Shown: in pieces, positions 12,617-64,000 of the stretch | How positions within the stretch are numbered: position 1 is the stretch's first letter | Layout: each line of letters begins with the position of its first letter | NCBI RefSeq assembly: GCF_028389875.1 | Contig: NC_084663.1 | Coordinates: 119,931,801 to 119,995,800, forward strand | Direction: 5' to 3' | Length of the DNA: 64,000 nucleotides | From: Rhea pennata | Lineage: Eukaryota; Chordata; Aves; Rheiformes; Rheidae | Translations under genes and position numbers: made by a program | Notes under the pieces: model-generated | What the model saw: only the letters and a program-made list of their open reading frames with translations | Told to the model about the DNA's origin: nothing | Databases searched by the model: none

Positions 12617-15600
12617 CGTATAAAAAGAGGCCACTTACAACAAGAAGGCAGCTTGCTAATTTGCAATACGTTTTGAATTCGTATTTGCTCGTATTGCTCT
12701 CCAGATGTCCTACAGAATTTAAATTTAAGATTATTCTTCATTTTAAATACTCAGGTTTTTATTTGATTATATTCATCTTGAATTGAGAATTGATTTGATT
12801 TAAAGAGAAATTTAATTTTTTAGTTTTGCTCAAATTCAAGAGTTTCAAAAACACTGTACAAAACATAAGTTTGGATCCACTGCATAGCATCACAGAACAT
12901 TCAGATGCTGCAGAGTCTTCCACAGGTTTTTAAGAACATAAGTAAAAATAAGCAGAGGTATGACAAATATGCACCATCCTTTGCACAATCATCTTCAGAC
13001 TTGTGAGCAAAAACTAAAGAGGAAATTTGGTAAACATTATAGAAATTTGCTTGTTCATGTGTATGGCACCAATTACACAAGAGGAGGTGACTATTCCCTC
13101 GCATCAGTATCTTATCCCTGTAACGTAAAACTGATGTAACTCTTCAGAATCACACATATTTTCAACTTTCAGTACATTTACTTTTTGGAAACACTAGTTG
13201 GGCTGCACTTTTCCAGCAAAACAGTAGTCTGTATGGTCTCATTTACTCAGTGATCAACTACTGAGAGGGCACACACACATGTGAAGATCCAACTGGAGAC
13301 TCTGATAATACTCAGTGGATTAGAATTTACAAAGTACACAGAACAGGTCTGTAACTCACTCTAAAAGCAGAATTATCAGCTCAACATTTTTGCTATACAT
13401 TTAAAAATACTCATAACCATAAAGGCAAAAATTACACAGCAATATTAACCTAGTAAAACTATACACTCCTACTACCACTCAAAAACACACATGTAATACT
13501 TGAAATAATACATCCACACAAACAGCTGGAAAAACGGAAATGACAACAGAATCACAATTAATCTTAACTATTGTAATCCTAGTTCTCACAAAGTACAAGT
13601 ATTTGTGGAATATAGCAAAAACAAAATGCTTAAGGTCTTCTTAAGTTTCTGAACTACGAAGTGCTTTCCCAATCCCCTCCTGCAACAAACTGAATTAAAC
13701 TCTTCAAAGAGCAATGGAATACAGAAGACTAGTCTTCTACAAACATGGGTATCAAGCCCCTATATGGCCCAGTGAAGCTGCCCCAGCTCTTTGTCCTCTT
13801 TGCTTTCCCATAATCTTTCTGCCGCCCTCACGCTGTGACCCTGTATAATCTTCGCTCGCATCCAAGCAAACTTTCTCATGCGCTGGGTGGGCCAGCTGGC
13901 ACATTAGATCGAGCACATTCCATTTGGCTCAGGCAAAGGAGCTCCTCTCAGCAAAGGCACTGCTTTGCATCTCACTCCTCCACCTAGCCACAGATTTATA
14001 CAACTTCAGCATAGCTTCACAGATTTAGCATCTGTTTGCTCATCAAATCAGTGAAGAATTAAAGGAAGAAAGGTTAGCAAACAGAAAGACAGACAGAAAA
14101 AACAATACTTATTTAAGGCTAAACTGTGACCCAAATGCATAAAGAAAACCTAGCCAGATTATTCCCCTAGTTTTATCTTAGTAAAATCTACTTTATGGCA
14201 CTTGGAGAGATGTGAAAGACCAGAAGCATCCATGTACTTGGAAGATTCGAGGACTGCCCACACAGCAAAGCGAGTATACGAACAAACTGGACAGACGGTG
14301 CTTTAGGGGCACCTTCACTTATAATTCACCTTGTGAAAGAAAATGAGCACACCTGCCAGTAAAAGTACCATCTACCACAACTTTCAAGACAACGTTGTTT
14401 GGGGATCCTTTGATAGCTGTGCAAGTGGAGTTATGTTACTATTTTTTTAGGGAAGGATTCTCCCAGGACTGGGATGCAGCTGAAATAAGCCATAGAAGAT
14501 TTAAGCCTATCAAGAAAAAAAGATTGGAAAGTAGGAAGTATAACAAAAATAAGATTCTCCAATAAAAGTTGTGCAATTGCTTCACTAGTTGCACAAAGTT
14601 GCTGAATTACAGCAGAATCTAGGAAAGAATTTCACAAAATTCGCAGACAATATTTTTTCATTTGTTCAGTACTTCAGAAGAGAAAGCACCAGTGAAAACT
14701 CTTACTTACAGTGCTTATTACAGTTAGAACACCAGGGAAGAGGAAGCACTTGCATTAAGTTGAGGATCCCTGCCCCTAAGATTTCATTGCTCCATTTGTT
14801 GTCTTATCAATTTTACCTTTTCAAGCCACTGAAACTGTTGATCCTCAGCAACATAGCAACTGCACTGGCACAACAAAACCTGACAAGTAAAAAAAGTTGT
14901 GTAAGGAAGTTGTTTGAAGAGCACAATAACAGCTCACAATCATGTGTCAAGATGACATAATTGCAGTCAAAAACATGTTCAACGTTCTTGGGTTTCTTCC
15001 ACTCTATTTCAACAATTTTTTCATTCACAGCTGATATGAAACACTCAATCCTGCTATACACCTTCTTTGCATCAAACTTCCTAAGTCAGAACTGCAGGGA
15101 GTTTTAGCGAGTACTTTTGAAAGAAACTTGACCCTTTTTTGATGGGATTAACCCAAAACACTGCAACCTTAATGATGTGGGGTGGGGGAGGCTGCTTTTT
15201 TCTTCAGAAAGTTAAACATAGACAAATTCATGCATAAATCACTTACTGTCGGGTCTGATATTAGGCGATAGAACAAACAGAAAGAATCTGTCAGGAGGAT
15301 GTTTGTTGTGCTGGATGTTCGACACCATTCATTCCACAATTTCACAGCTCCAACTACTTCCCAGCATACAGAATCCAGAATAAAAGATGACAGGAAAGCT
15401 GCAAAGAATGCTACTATTAATTTATATAGAAATAAAATCTCTATTCTACAAATAAATACAAAAGCTTTGTTCTACAAATAAATCTGTGAACCAAATTAGT
15501 TTATTTCTTTGTAACTCTTCCTCAAGTTCAGAAGATAAAATAATTATATATTTTACTGAGCAAATCCAGCAAAAATCAGGAATGTGAATAATCCCACAGA

Positions 15601-17100
15601 CTTAACTAGAATAAAGATATCAATAAGATCTAAACATAGAGAAGATTTAAAACTTCTTTATATCTGGTGTGAAAGAGCTATTTAGAAACTCGAGACCTAA
15701 GTAAGTGGGTGTGGGAATGCGAGATGGAAACTTAAAACTCCAAGTCTGACAAGTAAATAACCACACAAAAAGAGAGCATTATCAACAAGTGGAGAATAAA
15801 AACATGAAAAAGAGACTGAGGTTAAAAAAATACATATATTAGATGTTAATGAATAAAAGGGGAGAGAAATTAAAGTCAGAAATCTCCATATTTAAAACTT
15901 TACCAAGGATATTAAACTAAAACATCCATTTATTACAGGGCAAAATAATCTGAGGAACAGAAACTTCCAAAACCAGTAAAACCCTGGATATCTTCCTGCG
16001 CTCAGGTAGGAAGAGTTAAATAATATTGCTTATGTTACTTCATTCAGTAGTTTTTTAAAAAATCTGGGATGTGAAAAGAACATATTTAGTTAGTATAAAA
16101 TGATCTGAGAACTGCAGATACAACACTGTTCAGGTATCTCTGATTATCTCACACATATGCAGTATTTCAGATGAAATTCTGAAGTACAAACAAAAGCGTT
16201 ACAGCTTACTGACCCATAATTTTATATCTTCGACAGATCCTTATTTCAAAACACTAGAACACACAGAGCAACCTATTTCCAGAAGGAAATTTTTGCAAAG
16301 TAACACGCAATCCAGGAGCATCTACCAAACACAAGTTATACAGAGGAAAAGGAGGACTGCCCCGATTAAAATCTAAATCTGGACACACCTAAGAACAATT
16401 CTTTCTACAGAGAACAACCGCAGCACAGGGAGTGTGTGGTGTCCTGACACATATAAACTACGCCTTCTGCCAGCTCCTACTTTCTCAGTATTAAACAAGA
16501 ACCGAAGAGCACGGCTATTTAACAGCCGCCAGTTTGCTACACCTACCTGCAGCATTATGTCCTACAGCTACTATAAACTTAGAGCACGGAATTGGCTCGT
16601 CTGCAGCGCTTTCCGCGGACCCTCCGGCTTTCAAGGTCCAGAGCACGTCGACCTCCCTAGGGAAAGAAACAGAAGCGGACCCCGAGCTGGCGACGGCGCA
16701 GCCAAAACGCTTCGCCGCCACGGGAGACTGAAGGAAGCCCCCCAACACACACACACGCCCGCCCGCCCGCGTTACCGGGGCGGCCGCACTCTCACCGCAG
16801 GCGCCGGGCCGAGGAGTAGCCCCGCCCCCCGCCGCCAGCCCCCCTGGGGGGCGCGAGCCCGCTCCCTCCGGGGGGGGGGGGTGTGACCGCATCACCATGG
16901 CAACGCGGGGGGGGGGGGGGGGCAACGGCCTCCGCGGCGCGGTCCGCCGAGGCGTCGTCCCACCGCCCCCGCGGCCGGTACCTTTTCTTCTCCAGCTCCC
17001 TACGGATCTCCCGGTCCTCGAGCGTCTCCTCGGCCGACTCCTCGTCGTCCACGCCGGCGCGGGAAGGCGCCACCACCACCTCCCCGAAGAACGTCGCCAT
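9883..17100 (-). CDS. PSMG1: PSMG1, proteasome assembly chaperone 1 (PAC1), complete gene
   Basis: Seven coding exons on the minus strand: 16982-17100, 16547-16656, 15247-15398, 14817-14879, 12074-12272, 11052-11188 and 9883-9957. All junctions are GT-AG. They join to 855 nt, 284 residues plus stop, against 288 in human PSMG1. The protein begins MATFFGEVVVAPSRAG, matching the family N-terminus after one residue is dropped. It contains PCSKFIVAVGHNAA, KLWNEWCRT, CQCSCYVAEDQQFQWLEK, CCPLLEQPNIVRDLPAA and VLSYCQVWQIPAVLY, all close to human PAC1. PAC1 pairs with PAC2 (PSMG2) and guides assembly of the 20S alpha ring; it is soluble in cytoplasm and nucleus. The C-terminus ends Ile-Tyr-Ile, which keeps the HbYX-type tail that inserts into alpha-ring pockets in this chaperone family. 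The start codon sits in GCGATGG (G at -3 and +4). The gene lies downstream of BRWD1 in the same orientation, with its own CpG-island promoter. Confidence 0.96.
11052..11188 (-). CDS. PSMG1: PSMG1 exon 6
   Basis: 137 nt. Acceptor TTGTATTTAG, donor AAG|GTAAAA. Encodes VLSYCQVWQIPAVLYQCYTD followed by VIKLDTVTVEAFKPLLSSKI and LKSLVK. The first codon is split with exon 5 (G|TT). Confidence 0.95.
12074..12272 (-). CDS. PSMG1: PSMG1 exon 5
   Basis: 199 nt. Acceptor TTTATTTCAG, donor CAGCTG|GTATGA. Encodes VFGCMRKEGLQVTILSTCPV, then ADYKTQESTLTLPSPFLKAL, KTKEFKEPVCCPLL and EQPNIVRDLPAA. This is the best-conserved stretch against human PAC1. Confidence 0.96.
12590..12613. repeat. Poly-A run (24 A) in PSMG1 intron 4
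   Basis: Mononucleotide run on the plus strand inside the intron between exons 4 and 5 of PSMG1. Its length is likely to vary between individuals or assemblies. Confidence 0.9.
12614..14816 (-). other. PSMG1: Rest of PSMG1 intron 4
   Basis: Non-coding. A stretch at about 13740-14000 is less AT-rich than its surroundings and may be an old, unrecognised repeat; I could not identify it. No splice-ready conserved frame seen. Confidence 0.5.
14817..14879 (-). CDS. PSMG1: PSMG1 exon 4
   Basis: 63 nt, phase 0 at both ends. Acceptor TTTACTTGTCAG, donor GAAAAG|GTAAAA. Encodes VLLCQCSCYVAEDQQFQWLE and a final K, nearly identical to human. Confidence 0.95.
15247..15398 (-). CDS. PSMG1: PSMG1 exon 3
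   Basis: 152 nt. Acceptor TTCTTTGCAG, donor GACA|GTAAGT. Encodes AFLSSFILDSVCWEVVGAVK, then LWNEWCRTSSTTNILLTDSF and CLFYRLISDPT. It matches the human block around KLWNEWCRT. Confidence 0.95.
15399..16546 (-). other. PSMG1: PSMG1 intron 2
   Basis: Ordinary AT-rich intron sequence between exons 2 and 3, moving into higher GC toward the CpG island. No other feature seen. Confidence 0.6.
16547..16656 (-). CDS. PSMG1: PSMG1 exon 2
   Basis: 110 nt. Acceptor TTTCTTTCCCTAG, donor GCTGCAG|GTAGGT. Exon 1 leaves two bases (AG) and exon 2 supplies G, giving Arg, then EVDVLWTLKAGGSAESAADE and PIPCSKFIVAVGHNAA. The PCSKFI.A.G.NA motif is shared with human; the segment before it is diverged and Gly/Ala-rich. 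Confidence 0.93.
16870..16922. repeat. Long G runs in PSMG1 intron 1
   Basis: Two plus-strand homopolymers, 12 G at 16870-16881 and 16 G at 16907-16922. On the transcript they are C runs. Runs of this length are prone to sequencing and assembly error, so the intron length here is uncertain; the coding exons are not affected. Confidence 0.85.
16982..17100 (-). CDS. PSMG1: PSMG1 exon 1 (start codon)
   Basis: Starts with ATG at 17098-17100 in context GCGATGG and ends GAAAAG|GTACC at 16982. Encodes MATFFGEVVVAPSRAGVDDE, then ESAEETLEDREIRRELEKK. Human begins MAATFFGEVVKAPCRAG, which fixes the frame and start. An ATG at 17205-17207 opens another frame that does not match PSMG1 and was not used. 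Confidence 0.95.
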
Positions 17101-17164
17101 CGCTCTCCACCTTCCCTCTCTTCTCCCCCGCCGCCGCTCAGCCAGTCATGCCGCGGCGAGGCAG

Positions 17165-17175
17165 TGCGCACGCGC
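17165..17175 (+). promoter_or_regulatory. Candidate NRF1 site
   Basis: TGCGCACGCGC matches the nuclear respiratory factor 1 consensus (YGCGCAYGCGC). It lies 65 bases upstream of the PSMG1 ATG, where a core promoter would be. Binding is inferred. Confidence 0.5.
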
Positions 17176-17560
17176 GCCGCCGAGCCGCTCTCGCTCGCCC
17201 GCACCATGGAGTTCCGCCCTGCCTGCTGCCGCTCTGGCCCTGCAGACCATAGAGCGAGCCCGGCGGGTCCTCCCCCGGCAGCTGTTGGAGGCCGTTACGC
17301 AACGGGAACGTTACGCCAGTTACGTTGGAAGCCGTTAGGCGGCCGGCAGCGGTGGCACGAAGCAGCCCCGCGGTGAAAGCCGCCCGCCTGCGCCGCCCTT
17401 GACGCCGCCTGCCGCGGCCCCGGCGCCGCTGCGGCTGCGGGGTTCCCCACGGGCCGGGCCGCCCCGCAGGCCTCCTCTTCCCCTTTCCCTTACCTGGTCG
17501 GCGGGGCGGAAGAGGCGCCCGCTGCGATGCGCACGCGTTTGTCCCAGCAGGCAAAGGCAG

Positions 17561-18310
17561 TACGGAACCTAGAGTAACATCCAGCTTATGGTAACCTGAG
17601 CAGTCGCGGGAAGAGCTGGACGGGTGAGGGGGCTCCCAAGGCCCGTGTGGCTCACGGGCGGTGACAGGGCACGGAGCCCGCTCCTGCCACCTCGCCTGCG
17701 TGGGCAACGGCTGAGCATACAGCACCTGTTTGGGGTGCGTTAGGGCATATAGAGACAGAAAAAGCCAGTGCAGGGAGATTAAACAGAGCAGTCACTTGCA
17801 AATAAGAATACAATGAAGTTACAGTTGTAGGTACTGCTTTACTTGGTCCACTTCTACACATATAACGAAGGCCTTCACTAGTACTTAGGCATGTTCTTTG
17901 CTTTTGTCCTGCACCTTTAGTATTTCCATCTGTTCATGCTACTTCTAGCCTATTCTCTTATCCCAGATTCATATCCTCTTTAAAAAACAAAAAATTTAGG
18001 AATGCTTTAGAGCAAGCAGTTTTAAAGGTATTACTTTACTCAATCACTTTACTTCCCTGAGTACTGCTAGATCAAATAGAGTGCTGAATGATTTAAAATT
18101 TCCAGGAAGATTAAAGAACTGCTTTCTGCAAGGCTTAGAAGCAGCAAGCTGTGATGACAGTAAGCATGCTTGCCTAAAACAAACGAAAAAGACTCAAACT
18201 CCCAGAGGGTTTAAAAAAAAATTTTTTTTAATTATTTATTGTTCAAGTGTTCATCTTCCTTCTGGCTCTCTACAACCTGTCCATATGAATAAAATAAAAA
18301 AACACAAACC
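17561..18310. other. Intergenic spacer between BRWD1 and PSMG1
   Basis: GC falls quickly above about 17560. No conserved frame and no RNA gene was seen apart from the SINE that follows. Confidence 0.55.
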
Positions 18311-18453
18311 AGCATGCTCAGTTGGTTAGAGCATGGTGCTGCTAATGCCAAGGTTGTGGGTTCAATCCCCCTATGGGCTATGCTGAGGGCTGGACCAGAT
18401 GATCTCCAGTGGTCCCTTCCAACCTTACCATTCTATGATTCTACGAGTCTATG
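18311..18453 (+). mobile_element. SINE: tRNA-Ile-derived head with CR1 tail (TguSINE1-like)
   Basis: The head (18311-18384) follows tRNA-Ile: gctcagttggttagagcatg, then gtgctgctaatgccaagg and gggttcaatcccc. The A-box-like CTCAGTTGG is at 18317-18325 and the B-box GGTTCAATCC at 18359-18368. The tail (18390-18453) is the 3' end of a CR1 LINE: gatgatctccag, ggtcccttccaacctta and the terminal attctatgatt. AGCAT (18311-18315) can still pair with ATGCT (18380-18384). Transcription would be from internal Pol III boxes and mobilisation by CR1 reverse transcriptase, which recognises the shared tail. I know this head-tail combination from passerine TguSINE1; the family name is from memory. Confidence 0.85.
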
Positions 18454-18472
18454 ATTTGCTTTGCTATTCAAA

Positions 18473-18509
18473 AAAACAAACAAGCAAGTAAGCAAGCAAG
18501 AAAAAAAAA
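18473..18509. repeat. Short (CAAG)n-like and A-rich simple repeat
   Basis: Alternating CAAG/TAAG units followed by an A run, directly after the SINE. Confidence 0.7.
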
Positions 18510-18796
18510 TGTTATGGTCAATCAGCCAGTAATTTGCTCTCAGATATGTGAATATAGGGGCCAGAACCTGCACCCAACTTTCTAGGATCATCATGAACAT
18601 TTCAGAGAATACAGAATGGTATAAAGTACAACACATGAAAAAGGAAAAGGAAAAATAAAAAGAACCTTTTTAAATCTAAGCCTGAATTGGAAATACAAAC
18701 CTAACAGCCCAAATTTAGCTAACTTTAGATTAATGAACATTTTGAAGCTCTCAAATGATTGATATTATACCAATTTTTACACCTCTATTGGAAGTT

Positions 18797-18802
18797 TTTA
18801 TT
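18797..18802 (-). terminator. BRWD1: Candidate BRWD1 poly(A) signal
   Basis: First AATAAA on the minus strand after the BRWD1 stop codon that I noticed, giving a 3'UTR of about 2.1 kb. A weaker ATTAAA lies at 19941-19946. Which one is used cannot be told from sequence alone. Confidence 0.4.
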
Positions 18803-20859
18803 TCATAGAACACTGACCATATGCAGCTGCTAAACAATGTATTCAGTTTAAGCAAACTAGTATTTGTGTATCATCCATATTCTTTTAACAAAGATGCTCC
18901 TGGAAGGCATGATGCACAAAGCCACTTCAAAGAGCCATGCTTCATTACTAAACACAACCGTGTTCATATTTTAGAAGCCTATTTAAAGAATTCAGATAAA
19001 CAAATGTACAAAATTCTACCATTATATTAAAGACTATGCTCTAATAAAAAACTAAAAAAATAATAAAAAAAGCAAGCTCCTGGGGCAAAAATGGTATAAA
19101 CTATTAATCATTGGACTTCACATAGAAGTCTTAGGAAAAAAAAAATATATATTTTTCCTACATTGAGATACCATTCTGGATACCAAAATGATGTGATGAC
19201 TGATTACATTTTGGCACACAATGTTAGCAAACTTGCTGAGAAGTGGTTTTCAGTAACTGCTAGTAGGCAGTAGTTGAGACTCCATTTTTTGTTACATCAC
19301 ATACGCGTTCTGTTACAATGACAGCTTGACTATGCAGCTGTACTACTTTAAGACTATTCCCATCCAGATGTTACTACCTCTCCCGTCTGCTGGAAAACTA
19401 ACTCACAAGCTTGCTATTTCAGTTAAAATGAGCTGGGTTAGGATAAATATATGAGCACATCTCACACCTATTGAACAAAGATCAAGAATCACATAAATCA
19501 AACCATGTGAGAAACTGACCCAACAGAGCAGAGGCAGGAAAACTATGGTGCAGAGTGTGAAAAGAGCAGGAATCACCAAGCAGCTAGTGTGGAGCTGAAG
19601 GCAGTAACCTTATAGCTTCAGCCAGCACAATCCCATGAACACATCATCAAGCCAGTAAGCAGCTACAACTATTGCAGTGAGTTTTATACTGGCCAAGGAA
19701 GGGGAAGTGAAGAGCTTCTCCTTGACCAGTTCTCTACTAAACTAAGCATGCCTCAGTAAGAGTTGAGAGTCAAATTAGGTGCTATGCATTCTCTTATCCG
19801 ATACATGGCCATCCAAGAATTTATATATTTTAACGGGAGAAATATTTTCCTATCAGTAATTATTTGTTGTCAACAACAGCTGTCTTAAGTGTTCCAAAAA
19901 TAGGCGGATGAGGTAGTACAATAATCAGAAACTGGTAAGGTTTAATCAATGCAGCAGTCTAATATTGAAGCACTTTAAGTATGGAAGAACAATGGAGAAA
20001 TAGTAAAAAGGTCTGGAATGTAAGGATTCTGAACCTCAATCATTTCACACACACACAAAAAAAAAAACAAGTGTTTTGTTTGTTTTTCTGTTTTATAAAG
20101 AAAACACACAAAAACCCTTAGGCCCAAGAGTTCACCTGCATTTCATATTCTTAAATTTACAGTATAGAAGTCACATTAATGATAGTACTACCTGTCAGCA
20201 TAAACCCTCTCTTTACCAGCACCATTATGCCTTTTTAACTGGCAAATACACTTTTCACTAGTAACTGGTTCTAGTTGTATGTTTTCAATAATGGAAGTAC
20301 AGAACATTTAACATCTGTACTAATACAAGCTGTAATGTTATTAACCTAGTGACCATTCATTACTCTTCTGATGCAATATTAACATCCACCAGACTTTTAT
20401 AGTGTACAGTATTATTTATAAGCCTGTTACTATTGTATACAATTTCATACAGCATTAGAGATGTTTGAAATCTGTTCTTGAATGTGTTAATGTTGTATGA
20501 CCTAGGTAGTATTCCATTGCAGCACCCATAACAATAATACTCAACATACTGCTATCAACCTGTTGTGCAGTGTTTTAACATTTTTAAGTCTTGTTATATG
20601 TAATAAAATACCAGTATAGACAAAAAATTGCCCCTATAATGAGGCACATTTTGGCATCTGTGCTAAATGCTGCTACATGGGCAGGCAAGTGCAAGTCAAA
20701 ATATGAAAAGGAGAAAGTCATGATCTAATCACATTCATAACTTTTTCATAGAAAAATATAAATATATTCCCTGAAATGTAGGACAAAGAAGAGCCAGCAT
20801 CCATCATGAGTTCTAGTGCTATTACCATAAAAAAAGTGTGCTGGCTTTTCTTTTTAAGG
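18803..20859 (-). other. BRWD1: Probable BRWD1 3'UTR
   Basis: AT-rich, no coding potential. Its first part (about 20772-20831) matches a stretch of the preceding intron at about 27484-27544, part of the exon duplication described in the findings. Confidence 0.5.

Positions 20860-64000
<43,141 letters not shown>

Larger units (their letters stand above)
16590..17560. promoter_or_regulatory. PSMG1: CpG island and PSMG1 promoter region
   Basis: A roughly 1 kb block of very high GC with many CpG dinucleotides, unlike the AT-rich sequence on both sides. It covers PSMG1 exons 1 and 2, the short first intron and several hundred bases upstream of the ATG. There is no obvious TATA box, as expected for a housekeeping gene. 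The transcription start is not visible but should lie a little above 17100. Open frames in this block on both strands are a side effect of low stop-codon density. Confidence 0.85.

Noticed and set aside
16883-17725. Long open frames on both strands in the CpG island (150-230 codons)
   Set aside because: Stop codons are rare in GC-rich DNA. Only the frames confirmed by PSMG1 homology (exons 1 and 2) are real; the rest are Arg/Pro/Ala-rich nonsense crossing splice sites.
18311-18384. A functional tRNA-Ile gene
   Set aside because: The anticodon-arm sequence is altered, the T-stem pairs poorly, and the sequence continues straight into a CR1 3' end, which marks a SINE.

Overview
The window is vertebrate nuclear DNA, almost certainly from a bird and probably a passerine. 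It holds multi-exon genes with GT-AG introns and one CpG island. It also has a CR1 retrotransposon of avian type with the terminal ATTCTATGAT repeat, and a tRNA-Ile-derived SINE fused to a CR1 tail, an arrangement I know from the passerine TguSINE1 family. There is nothing bacterial or viral here and no CRISPR.

Two protein-coding genes lie head to tail on the minus strand. From 64000 down to 20860 runs the 3' three quarters of BRWD1 (bromodomain and WD-repeat protein 1). I placed 27 coding exons; the first is cut by the window edge. They join without a frame break into 1800 codons plus a stop. They encode the end of the WD40 propeller, an acidic/basic linker, the cryptic Tudor region, bromodomain 1 (with its Asn), bromodomain 2 (Thr in place of Asn) and a long Ser/Asp/Glu-rich tail. 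From 17100 down to 9883 is a complete PSMG1 (proteasome assembly chaperone 1): seven exons, 284 codons, with its start in a CpG island at about 16590-17560. The BRWD1-PSMG1 order and shared orientation match human chromosome 21q22.2 as I remember it.

Layout: 1-9783 is non-coding sequence beyond PSMG1, with a 5'-truncated CR1 at 3229-3890. 9784-17200 is PSMG1. 17200-18800 is a short intergenic spacer with the tRNA/CR1 SINE. About 18800-20859 is the probable BRWD1 3'UTR. 20860-64000 is BRWD1 exons and introns, including a 7.4 kb intron with a decayed LINE-like stretch and several simple repeats.

The most interesting observation is in the BRWD1 tail. The last two coding exons (27800-28768 and 20860-22004) are diverged copies of each other. 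The intron just after the upstream copy still carries a decayed, colinear copy of the downstream exon's C-terminal coding end and of its 3'UTR. The simplest reading is that a whole terminal exon with its 3'UTR was duplicated, and the upstream copy was then turned into an internal exon by use of a 5' splice site before its old stop. I did not find a wholly new multi-gene system in this window.
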